A stretch of DNA of 14,138 nucleotides from Candidatus Solincola tengchongensis. Lineage in GTDB: Bacteria > Actinomycetota > Geothermincolia > Geothermincolales > RBG-13-55-18. The stretch is taken from the NCBI GenBank assembly GCA_015711895.1, contig MU158627.1, forward strand, positions 1-14,138, read 5' to 3'. The position numbers and the translations under genes were made by a program. How positions within the stretch are numbered: the stretch's first letter is position 1; every line of letters starts with the position of its first letter. Under the pieces are notes generated by a model, which saw only the letters and a program-made list of their open reading frames with translations, was not told where the DNA came from and made no database searches. Shown here one piece after another: positions 1 through 5,991 of the stretch.

Positions 1-3
1 TTA

Positions 4-29
4 AAGGGGGCGCCTGGGGGCGCCCCCTT
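4..29. terminator. GC-rich hairpin, probable terminator of an upstream gene
   Basis: AAGGGGGCGCC (4-14) pairs perfectly with GGCGCCCCCTT (19-29) around a TGGG loop, giving an 11-bp stem. The U-tract is poor in both directions: only TTC follows on the + strand, and TTTAA follows on the minus strand. It is best read as the end of a transcription unit lying left of the window. No gene is visible in bases 1-158 apart from the start signals of the next gene. Confidence 0.5.
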
Positions 30-140
30 CCGTTTACGGTATCCGTCATTCGGCGAGGTCGGCCCGAGTTCTCTCAAGCTGTCTCTTAGGTCCTCCAGCT
101 TTCACCAACTCACGTGTCCGGGCCCGGCCGGTGGCGCGGA

Positions 141-149
141 TGCTATCAT
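141..149 (+). promoter_or_regulatory. Possible extended -10 element for a leaderless transcript
   Basis: TGCTATCAT fits the extended -10 pattern TGnTATnnT and ends nine bases before the ATG at 159. Transcription would therefore start at about 156, within a few bases of the start codon. The only Shine-Dalgarno-like bases (GGAG, 155-158) touch the ATG and are too close to work normally, which favours a leaderless message. There is no recognisable -35 at the usual distance, so this is tentative. Confidence 0.3.
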
Positions 150-158
150 GGTCTGGAG

Positions 159-1166
159 ATGAAGATCGCCATTACCACCACCGTGCCCGTCGAGGTCATC
201 TATGCCGCCGGACATGTCCCGGTGGACCTGAACAACGTCTTCGTCTCCCATCCGGAGAGGGAGAGGCTCGTCGAGGAGGCGGAGCTTGCCGGCTTCCCCC
301 GTTCCTTCTGTGCCTGGGTGAAGGGCATCTACGGCGCGGCAAGGGAGATGAAAGACCTGGGAGCCCTGGTGGCGGTCACCCAGGGAGACTGCTCCAACAC
401 CCACGGTCTCATGGAGACCTTGCAGTCGGAAGGTATGGAGGTTATCCCCTTCGCCTATCCTTACGAAAGGGATTACGGTTTGCTCCGAGCCCAGATGGAG
501 GCCTTCATGCGACGCCTGGGAGTGGGGTGGAGCGAGGTGGAGGGAGCCTTGAGGCGCCTGGACCGAGTGCGACGGAGGGCGCATCGCCTGGACGAGCTCA
601 CTTGGAAGGAAGGCTTAGTCACAGGCATGGAGAACCACCTGGTGCTGGTGAGCTGCAGCGACATGGAGGGGGACCCTGAGGCCTTCGCCCGGAAACTCGA
701 CGGCCTCCTGGTCCGCGCCGCGGAAAGGGCCAAGGACCGCCACTTTCCCCGCGCCGGGGATATGGTTCGTCTGGGTTACCTGGGCGTGCCTCCCATGGCT
801 CCCGAGCTCTACGACTACCTGGAGGCACTGGGCGCGAGGGTGGTCTATAACGAGGTGCAGCGCCAGTTCAGCCTTCCCTTCCGCACCGCGGACCTGGTGG
901 AGAAATACCGCCGGTACAGCTACCCGTATTCCATATTCTACCGCCTGAGGGATATCCGGAGGGAGACGAGGCGGAGGGGCTTGGACGGGCTCATCCATTA
1001 CGTGCAGAGCTTCTGTTTCCGGCAGGTGGAGGACATAATCCTCCGCCGGTCCCTCTCCCTCCCCCTGCTCACCCTGGAGATGGACCGCTCCTCCCGCTTG
1101 GACGCCAGGACCAGGATGCGCCTGGAGAACTTCGTGGCCATGCTGCGGCGGAGGAAGTGCCCGTGA
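159..1166 (+). CDS. 2-hydroxyacyl-CoA dehydratase family Fe-S protein (HgdB/D-component-like), stand-alone
   Basis: A 335-residue cytoplasmic protein resembling the HgdB/BcrB-type subunit of 2-hydroxyacyl-CoA dehydratases and benzoyl-CoA reductases. In that family a [4Fe-4S] cluster receives one very low-potential electron from an ATP-hydrolysing activase. The three expected cluster cysteines are present: C51 in SFCAWVKG, C78 in QGDCSNTHG and C286 in SFCFRQVED. The family pattern RLGYLGVPPMAPELYDYLE and the C-terminal LTLEMD...TRMRLENF are also visible. I chose the ATG at 159 because the conserved N-terminus (MKIAITTTVPVEVIYAAG) begins there; an in-frame GTG at 114 would add 15 unconserved residues. 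Canonical enzymes have two homologous subunits, but only one is encoded here. The matching activase lies 383 bases downstream, followed by queDCE. The family assignment is strong. The substrate is unknown, and an acyl-CoA substrate should not be assumed. Confidence 0.85.
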   Translation: MKIAITTTVPVEVIYAAGHVPVDLNNVFVSHPERERLVEEAELAGFPRSFCAWVKGIYGAAREMKDLGALVAVTQGDCSNTHGLMETLQSEGMEVIPFAYPYERDYGLLRAQMEAFMRRLGVGWSEVEGALRRLDRVRRRAHRLDELTWKEGLVTGMENHLVLVSCSDMEGDPEAFARKLDGLLVRAAERAKDRHFPRAGDMVRLGYLGVPPMAPELYDYLEALGARVVYNEVQRQFSLPFRTADLVEKYRRYSYPYSIFYRLRDIRRETRRRGLDGLIHYVQSFCFRQVEDIILRRSLSLPLLTLEMDRSSRLDARTRMRLENFVAMLRRRKCP

Positions 1167-1317
1167 GGGTGGCGGGTAAAACCCTTTACGACGCGCGGTT
1201 CGGCTTCGCACGATTTAAGTGAGATAGCCGCGCCCGTGGCCCGGGCATGCAACTCCGCGGGCGGGCCTTCCGGAGTGGATGTCGGCCGCCCGGCGCGACG
1301 ATGGCTCGGTGGAATAA

Positions 1318-1455
1318 TTGGAGGCAGGGGCCGGCTCCCGGGTGGCGAATCCCCTGAGGAGACGCCCCTGTGGGGATAGGGAGACGACGCCCCGGGATAA
1401 AAGGGGGAGTACCGGGATGTCTATCGAAGAAACCCCTGCGCTTATGAGGTTTTAG
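1318..1455 (+). pseudogene. Possible relic of a tnpB C-terminus (IS200/IS605 or IS607 type)
   Basis: One frame stays open for 45 codons and ends at TAG 1453-1455. It reads LEAGAGSRVANPL..., then RRRPCGDRE, then STGMSIEETPALMRF. A CGD near the end followed by a short charged tail that runs into a CCCC/GGGG stem is the style of TnpB tails at transposon right ends. No zinc-ribbon, no RuvC motif and no upstream body of the gene are present, and a TAA (1315-1317) closes the frame on the left. At most this is the last fragment of a decayed element inserted between the dehydratase-like gene and its activase. The resemblance is from memory and the piece is short, so chance is quite possible. Confidence 0.3.
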
Positions 1456-1480
1456 GGGAGAGGTGGAGTAACATAAGTGA
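1425..1480 (+). ncRNA. Candidate pseudoknotted RNA / transposon right-end (omega-RNA-like) structure
   Basis: GAAACC (1429-1434) can pair with GGTTTT (1448-1453), or CCCCT (1433-1437) with AGGGG (1454-1458). The enclosed loop CGCTTATG (1439-1446) is complementary over eight pairs, one of them G-U, to CATAAGTG (1472-1479). This ordering is that of an H-type pseudoknot. The GAAACCCC...GGGGAG frame around a CTTA-containing loop resembles right ends of IS605/IS607 elements, where the TnpB guide scaffold is encoded. Upstream helices are also possible: CAGGGG 1325-1330 with CCCCTG 1351-1356, and CCCC-TGT-GGGG at 1365-1375. It is most likely a relic, because no intact nuclease gene is adjacent. It could instead be a leader RNA of the activase-queD unit. 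Confidence 0.35.
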
Positions 1481-1549
1481 CGTGGAACGGGTACGGAGGA
1501 GATTCGCCTGAAGGGAGAAGGTCAAGGCGTGCGAAAAAGCAGGGAACGC

Positions 1550-2326
1550 ATGAATTTACGTTGCGGCGTGGATCTGGGAAGCCGGTTCGTGAAGATAGCC
1601 CTCGAGGAGGGCGGGAGCCGTCGCTACCTCGGCCCCTTCGACACGGCCGAGTTCTACCGCAAGCACATAGAGCCCGGGGAAGGGGGCGGGACGCTTCGTG
1701 GCAGGAGCCTCGGCCTGGTGGAAGGGGTGCGCGTGGCCGCCACCGGATACGGCAGGGTCCGGCTGGGGGGCGGAGCGGTCGTCTTTCCCGAGCTGGAAGC
1801 CATAGCCGCCGGGGTGTCGGCGCTCACGGGAATAGAGGATGCCGTGGTCCTCGACGTCGGAGGGCAGGACTCCAAGGCCCTTCTGGTAAGGGACGGAAGG
1901 CTTGCCGATTTCGAGGCCAACGACCGCTGTGCTGCCTCGGCGGGGAAGTTCCTGGAGAACATGTCCAGGGTCCTGGGGATGGACTGGGAGGAATTGGGAA
2001 ATTACTGGGAGGACCCGGTGGAGCTCTCCTCGACCTGCGCGGTGTACGGGGAGACGGAGCTGGTGGGCCTCCTGGGTGAGGGATGGCCGGTGGAGAGGCT
2101 GGCGGCAGGGGTGAACCGCGCCATCCTCGGGCGCCTCCTCCCCCTCCTGTCCCGTTTTCCCAGAGGAACCCTGGTCCTCACCGGGGGAGTGGCGCGCAGT
2201 CGGGCCCTGAGGGTCCTGCTGGCCGAACGTCTGGGCGTGGAGCCCGTGGTCCCCGAGCCGCCCGACTTCGTCGCCGCCGTGGGCTGTTGTCGGTTGCTCC
2301 TGAAGGAGGAAAATAATGGCAGATGA
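1550..2326 (+). CDS. Acyl-CoA dehydratase activase (BadF/BadG/BcrA/BcrD ATPase family, HgdC-like)
   Basis: A 258-residue ASKHA-fold ATPase of the HgdC type. Such proteins are homodimers that hold one [4Fe-4S] cluster between the subunits and use ATP to inject a low-potential electron into a dehydratase or reductase partner. Visible motifs are VDLGSRFVK (phosphate-1, about 7-15), ATGYGR (64-69), LDVGGQDSK (phosphate-2, 101-109), NDRCAASAGKF with C127, SSTCAVYGE with C163, and LTGGVARS (adenosine site, 210-217). Both bridging cysteines are present and the length is normal, so the protein should be functional. ATG 1550 is preferred, with AGGGA just upstream; an in-frame GTG at 1529 would add seven residues and has its own purine-rich site. 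Its 3' end overlaps queD by 11 bases. The natural partner is the product of 159-1166. Confidence 0.9.
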   Translation: MNLRCGVDLGSRFVKIALEEGGSRRYLGPFDTAEFYRKHIEPGEGGGTLRGRSLGLVEGVRVAATGYGRVRLGGGAVVFPELEAIAAGVSALTGIEDAVVLDVGGQDSKALLVRDGRLADFEANDRCAASAGKFLENMSRVLGMDWEELGNYWEDPVELSSTCAVYGETELVGLLGEGWPVERLAAGVNRAILGRLLPLLSRFPRGTLVLTGGVARSRALRVLLAERLGVEPVVPEPPDFVAAVGCCRLLLKEENNGR

Positions 2327-2708
2327 ATTCGAGGTCGTCGCGGGCGTCCATTTCGACGCCGCCCACCGCCTCCCCGGTTATCCCGGTCCCTGTTCCAGGC
2401 TGCACGGGCACCGCTGGAGGGTGGAGGCGGCGGTCGCCGGAGGGGAGCCGGACGAGGGGGGGATAGTGGTCGATTTCCTGGTCCTCAAGCGCATCCTAGG
2501 CGAGGTCGTGGCCGGTTTCGACCACCGCTGCCTGAATGAGGTGGAGCCCTTCACGCGCCTCATCCCCACCTCGGAGAACCTGGCCCGCCATATCTTCAGG
2601 GAGTTCTCCGCCCGGGTGGGCTCGGAGGTGGGAAGGGGAATCCGCGTCGTATGGGTGGCCGTTTCCGAATCCCCGGACACCCGCGTGGTCTACAGGGAAA
2701 GGGATTGA
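2316..2708 (+). CDS. queD: 6-carboxy-5,6,7,8-tetrahydropterin synthase QueD
   Basis: A 130-residue T-fold enzyme that converts 7,8-dihydroneopterin triphosphate to 6-carboxytetrahydropterin, the first committed step of 7-deazaguanine synthesis. The zinc ligands are H17 (AAHRL), H30 and H32 (LHGHRW). The catalytic Cys is C26 of the CxxxHGH motif. D69-H70 (FDHRCLNE) and E118 (SESPDT) complete the active-site pattern, and PTSENLA is the usual family motif. Length is typical of QueD. AAGGAGGA lies five bases before the ATG, and the start codon sits inside the end of the activase gene with an 11-base overlap, which indicates translational coupling. GTP cyclohydrolase, which would make the substrate, is not in the window. 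The alternative, a pterin-6-pyruvate synthase role, is less likely given queC and queE nearby. Confidence 0.95.
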   Translation: MADEFEVVAGVHFDAAHRLPGYPGPCSRLHGHRWRVEAAVAGGEPDEGGIVVDFLVLKRILGEVVAGFDHRCLNEVEPFTRLIPTSENLARHIFREFSARVGSEVGRGIRVVWVAVSESPDTRVVYRERD

Positions 2709-2829
2709 CCCTGGCTTTCGACACCGGGGAGAGGATGTCCGGGTGCCTCCGGCGAGTGCTGTCCGCCCGGGAGTCGGGGGTCCTCCAAGGGGATGGAATG
2801 GAGCTGCTCTGGACCCGAAGGGGAATTGG

Positions 2830-3576
2830 ATGAAGGGGTACAAAGGGGGCTTCCTTTTGGGAGACGATGGAGAAGCCGCCGCGAGGGGAAAGGGGAACCT
2901 GGTCCTCCTCTCCGGAGGCCTGGATTCGGCGGTCAACCTCCTCCTGGCCTTGAGGAGGGGCGGCGTTGCCCTGGCCCTCACCGTGGATTACGGACAGAGG
3001 GCGGCCCGAAAGGAGAGGGAGAGAGCCGCCGCCCTCTGCGCGATGCACGACGTGAGGCATGAGGTGATCGAGGCGCGCTGGGTGGCACGGTTCTCCGGGG
3101 ACGCGTTGACCGGCTCGGACAGGCAACTGCCGCGGCCGGGGAGGCGGGACCTCGAGAACCCCGCATGGAGGAGGGAAGCGGCGCGGGCGGTATGGGTGCC
3201 CAACCGCAACGGGCTGCTGGTGCACATGGGCGCATGCCTGGCCGAGGCCCTGGGGATACCTTTCCTGGTCATGGGGCTGAACGCCGAGGAAGGAGCGGCC
3301 TTTCCCGACAACTCTCCCGCTTTCGTGAGGGAGATGAACCGCGCCCTCGGGTATTCCACCCGTAGTCGTGTTCGCCTTAGGAGTTTCACCCTGCACTGGA
3401 ACAAGGAGGAGATCATGCGCGCCGCCCTGCGGCTCGGGTTGCCGCTTGAGCTTACCTGGCCGTGCTATAATGGGGGCGATCTGTGGTGCGGCAAATGCGA
3501 ATCCTGCCTGCGTTTCCGGGTCGCGGCGGAGGCCTTGGGCGAGTCCCGGCGGTTGAGAGGCCTTTTTTCGTCATGA
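2830..3576 (+). CDS. queC: 7-cyano-7-deazaguanine (preQ0) synthase QueC
   Basis: A 248-residue ATP-dependent amidating enzyme that turns 7-carboxy-7-deazaguanine into preQ0 in two steps. The PP-loop SGGLDS lies at 28-33, followed by VDYGQRA. The core motif VWVPNRNG is intact. Zinc is bound by C212, C220, C223 and C226 (PCYNGG..WCGKCESC). In place of the common GYPDC segment this protein has AFPDNS, an acceptable variation. The ATG at 2830 has AAGGGGA about six bases upstream and leaves a roughly 20-residue N-terminal extension before the PP-loop. The reading frame stays open back to 2536 inside queD, but that part shows no conserved sequence. The 121 bases between queD and queC hold nothing I recognise. 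Confidence 0.95.
   Translation: MKGYKGGFLLGDDGEAAARGKGNLVLLSGGLDSAVNLLLALRRGGVALALTVDYGQRAARKERERAAALCAMHDVRHEVIEARWVARFSGDALTGSDRQLPRPGRRDLENPAWRREAARAVWVPNRNGLLVHMGACLAEALGIPFLVMGLNAEEGAAFPDNSPAFVREMNRALGYSTRSRVRLRSFTLHWNKEEIMRAALRLGLPLELTWPCYNGGDLWCGKCESCLRFRVAAEALGESRRLRGLFSS
3463..3471 (+). promoter_or_regulatory. Possible intragenic promoter (extended -10) near the end of queC
   Basis: TGCTATAAT is a perfect extended -10 about 140 bases before the DUF366-like start. The best -35 candidate, TTGAGC at 3446-3451, is only 14 bases upstream, short of the usual 16-18. The bases also encode the conserved zinc-site residues PCYNG, so the match may be forced by coding needs. If real, it would let the DUF366-like gene and queE be expressed apart from queDC. 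Confidence 0.25.
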
Positions 3577-3610
3577 TGTCATGTGGATTCCATTCGGGCA
3601 GAGGTGATCC

Positions 3611-4198
3611 ATGAAGGGCAAGTACATCAAGGGGAGGAGCATCACCTACGACGGCTCGCAACTGCACTCGCTCTACGCTTTCACCGAACACGACGTGCAG
3701 GGCGATTCCGTGGTCGCCTTCCGCGGTCCCTGCCGTGTCCAGGCGGAGGGCCTCGTGGACATGGAGGACCGCAAGAAAGGGGCGGAGATATACAGCGAGG
3801 ACATGGTGCACTTCATAGTTGAGCTGTTCGATTCCGACCTTCCCCGCACCCTGGCTCTCCAGAGGCTTTTCCTTTGCGTCGTCAAGGACGTCATCGAGGA
3901 GCTCAAACCGGAGCTCTTCATCAGCAGGCGCGGTGACGATCTCTATATCGAGGTGGAGGTGGACGAAGGCCAGGAGGAGAGCCGCAAGCTCACCGTGTCC
4001 GTGGCCACCGCCAGCCCGGTGTCCAACCTTATACACATCGGCATCAACGTCTCCAGCCGCAACACGCCGGTTCCCACCCTGGGGCTGGACGACCTGGAGA
4101 TCCCGGTGGACGACTTCATCCTCAAGGTGATGCAGGGCTTCATCAACGAGATGAAGGGCATGGAGTCCGCCCGCTGCAAGGTCCGCGGCGTGGGCTGA
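3611..4198 (+). CDS. DUF366 family protein in the preQ0 gene cluster
   Basis: A 195-residue soluble protein that I match, from memory of the family pattern, to DUF366 (COG2029), known from archaea and scattered bacteria without an assigned function. Recognisable blocks are ITYDGSQLHSLYAF (11-24), VAFRGPCRVQAEGLVDMED (35-53), a central DMVHFIVELFD (64-74), RRGDDLYIE (106-114) and KLTVSVATASPVSN (126-139) leading into IHIGIN. The clustered Asp, Glu and His residues could form a metal or ligand site, but I cannot name the chemistry. GAGGTG precedes the ATG by four bases, and the gene starts 34 bases after queC stops. A queC-DUF366-queE order suggests a role in 7-deazaguanine metabolism, for example a step after preQ0 or an accessory step. 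That is inference from position only. Confidence 0.7.
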   Translation: MKGKYIKGRSITYDGSQLHSLYAFTEHDVQGDSVVAFRGPCRVQAEGLVDMEDRKKGAEIYSEDMVHFIVELFDSDLPRTLALQRLFLCVVKDVIEELKPELFISRRGDDLYIEVEVDEGQEESRKLTVSVATASPVSNLIHIGINVSSRNTPVPTLGLDDLEIPVDDFILKVMQGFINEMKGMESARCKVRGVG

Positions 4199-4486
4199 AG
4201 GCGTCGATCCTCTCTGTCGCATAACGGTACATCCGTCGCGGGTCCGCGTTTTTCCAGTCCCCTCTGCACGCACCGTGGAGGCCATGGGGGAGGATCGGGC
4301 TCGCCGGAAGCGGGAGGGTGGCTGCGGCGGCCGGCAGACGAGGAGGGAGGATGGTGACGGGTTTCCCGGGACCGTGGATGACGGGACGTCCAGTGCGGCG
4401 GGGGAGCGAGCGGAAGGCCTTCTTTTCCTTTATCGTTTACGGCCGAAACGGTGCTGACGGCCGGTCGAGCCGGAAGGGGCGGTGCC

Positions 4487-5335
4487 TTGTTGAGGCTGGT
4501 GGAGATATTTCCCTCCTTTCAGGGTGAGGGCCTGCTGGTGGGCGTCCCCCAGGTCTTTCTGCGCCTCGTGGGATGCAACCTGGAATGCTCTTATTGCGAC
4601 ACCCCGGAGGCCAGGGCGGAGCCGGAGTCGTGCCGGGTCTGGAGCTGGGAGGGGGATATGGAAAGTGTTGCCAATCCACTCCCGGACGCAGAGGTGTTGA
4701 GGAGGATCGAGGCCTCGTGGGGCCCGATGATGCATTCCGTGAGCCTCACCGGGGGGGAGCCCCTCCTGCAGGCGGAGGCCCTTGCCGGCGTCTTGCCCCG
4801 GTTTAAGGAGCGCGGGATGTCCATATATCTGGAGACCAACGGGACCCTTCCCGGTGAGCTGCGAAAGGTCCTGGAATGGGTGGATTGGATAGCCATGGAC
4901 CTCAAGCTCCCCAGCGCCCTGGGAGGAAGGGACCTTCTGGAGGCGCAGCTGGAGTTCCTGAGGGTGGCCGTCGCGCGCCGGGTGTTCCTCAAGCTGGTGG
5001 CGGAGGAGAGGACTCCGCTGGAGGAGGTGACGGGTTTCTGCCGGCGCATCACGCGAGAGATACCGGGCGCCGGGGAGATACCCTTCGTCCTGCAGCCGGT
5101 GAGCGTCCGGCTCTCTCCCTTCGAGGGGCCTGAAAAGGAGGTGGCGACAGGCGTTCCCCGGATGCCCGGAGGCGCATCGCCGGCACCGGGCATATCCCCA
5201 CCCGCCTCCGCCGGGCATGGTTGGCGGGTAGGGTTGACCGCGAGGAGGGCGGCGGAACTGGCGGAGGCCGTGGCCGCTCATTTCCGGGAGGTGAGGGTCA
5301 TCCCCCAGCTCCACCGCGCCTGGGGCATAAAGTAA
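4487..5335 (+). CDS. queE: 7-carboxy-7-deazaguanine synthase QueE (radical SAM)
   Basis: A roughly 282-residue radical SAM enzyme that contracts 6-carboxytetrahydropterin to 7-carboxy-7-deazaguanine. Near the N-terminus EIFPSFQGEG is the QueE signature. The cluster cysteines are C30, C34 and C37 in CNLECSYCDT (CxxxCxxC). LTGGEPLLQ, YLETNGTLP, WIAMDLKLPS and FVLQPVS follow in the normal order, and VRVIPQLHRAWGI closes the protein. An unusual Pro/Gly/Ala-rich insert of about 35 residues sits between FVLQPVS and the last helix. The start is uncertain: TTG 4487 or 4490 has GGAAGGGG at a good distance and gives the canonical N-terminus, whereas GTG 4451 would add 12 residues. The 288 bases before it (4199-4486) hold no gene I recognise, so queE may have its own promoter. 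Confidence 0.92.
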   Translation: MLRLVEIFPSFQGEGLLVGVPQVFLRLVGCNLECSYCDTPEARAEPESCRVWSWEGDMESVANPLPDAEVLRRIEASWGPMMHSVSLTGGEPLLQAEALAGVLPRFKERGMSIYLETNGTLPGELRKVLEWVDWIAMDLKLPSALGGRDLLEAQLEFLRVAVARRVFLKLVAEERTPLEEVTGFCRRITREIPGAGEIPFVLQPVSVRLSPFEGPEKEVATGVPRMPGGASPAPGISPPASAGHGWRVGLTARRAAELAEAVAAHFREVRVIPQLHRAWGIK

Positions 5336-5518
5336 GCTGTATTGAACACACTTCGCTGCCGCTTACCGTCACTCGCACCTCTTCCGTCGGCACCGCCTCC
5401 CGGACACCGGAGCGGGACGTGCCGCCCCTCTGTGGAAAGATCTTTCTTCCCCTCCTGAGATGCACCGGTGGTTCCCTCCGTGATCCGAGAGGAGCCAGGG
5501 GTTATGCGGGTTTCCACG

Positions 5519-5552
5519 ATCCGCGCACGTGGGGGGCGGGTTTGCGGATTTT
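5519..5552 (+). terminator. Weak candidate terminator after queE
   Basis: ATCCGC (5519-5524) pairs with GCGGAT (5544-5549), and the last T of the stem begins a run of four T (5549-5552). The loop is long, about 19 bases, and the stem short, so the structure is marginal. It lies between the convergent queE and the minus-strand thioredoxin-like gene. Nothing else is recognised in 5336-5582. Confidence 0.25.
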
Positions 5553-5582
5553 CCGGGAGCCGGACGCGTTGGGGTTACCTCC

Positions 5583-5873
5583 TTACCGGCTCTGTCCGCC
5601 GCACCCGCGTTTGCTCCTCGTCCACCAGCGGTCTATTTTCGGCGGGCCAAGAAGGCTCTCCAGTTCCGCTCGCAGGGGCGCCCGCCCTTCGACGACCATC
5701 ACCCCGTCGACCTCCAGGGCCGGAATCCCGTTCGCTCCGGCCTCGGCCAGGCGGCCGGGTTCCGTGACCAGTTCCAGTTCCGCCTGCAGCCCCTTCTCCG
5801 CCAGGAAGCTCATGACCTGGTCGTATATCTCCTGCGTGCAGGCGCAATGCGTCCCGTAGATGGTTATCTTCAC
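5583..5873 (-). CDS. Small thioredoxin-fold protein with a CxC motif
   Basis: A 96-residue cytoplasmic protein of the small redox-active-disulfide (MTH895-like) thioredoxin type. It begins MKITIYGTHCACTQEIYDQV, where related proteins usually have GTGCxxC; here the motif is C10-A-C12, a CxC instead of CxxC. GANGIPALEVDG (47-58) carries the cis-proline (P51) of the fold, followed by VMVVEGRAP. The tail after residue 80 is basic, contains C91, and is not conserved as far as I can tell. I chose GTG 5873 because GGAGGGA lies four bases upstream and the fold starts at once. The frame stays open further upstream but gives Arg-rich non-protein-like sequence. The gene is convergent with queE. A disulfide or metal-handling role is likely; the partner is unknown. 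Confidence 0.8.
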   Translation of the reverse strand: MKITIYGTHCACTQEIYDQVMSFLAEKGLQAELELVTEPGRLAEAGANGIPALEVDGVMVVEGRAPLRAELESLLGPPKIDRWWTRSKRGCGGQSR

Positions 5874-5982
5874 CGGTCCCTCCTCACAACGTCTTCTACG
5901 GTCCCGCCTGAGCTCCCTACGTCGGGTCTCCGGCTGGGGCCTGACCTTCCAGGCCGCTTCCTGGGAAAGGGTTTCCAAAGAC

Positions 5983-5991
5983 AGGATAGCA
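5983..5991 (-). promoter_or_regulatory. Possible extended -10 for the thioredoxin-like gene
   Basis: Read on the minus strand, the bases are TGCTATCCT, an extended -10 pattern close to the TGCTATCAT at 141-149. There is no convincing -35 element. It would give a leader of roughly 100 bases before the GTG at 5873. Confidence 0.2.

Noticed and set aside
30..158. preQ1 riboswitch before the first gene
   Set aside because: I searched this leader and those of queC, DUF366 and queE by eye and found no preQ1 aptamer pattern.
2536..2829. N-terminal extension of queC into queD
   Set aside because: The frame is open, but the extra 98 residues are Pro/Arg-rich and overlap queD in another frame. ATG 2830 has a ribosome site.
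4430..5314. A 294-codon minus-strand open frame opposite queE
   Set aside because: queE on the + strand has every family motif. The antisense product has none.
5572..5588. GGGTTACCTCCTTACC as a 16S rRNA 3' end
   Set aside because: Only CCTCCTT matches and no other rRNA sequence precedes it. On the minus strand it is merely a purine-rich Shine-Dalgarno-like run with no start codon nearby.
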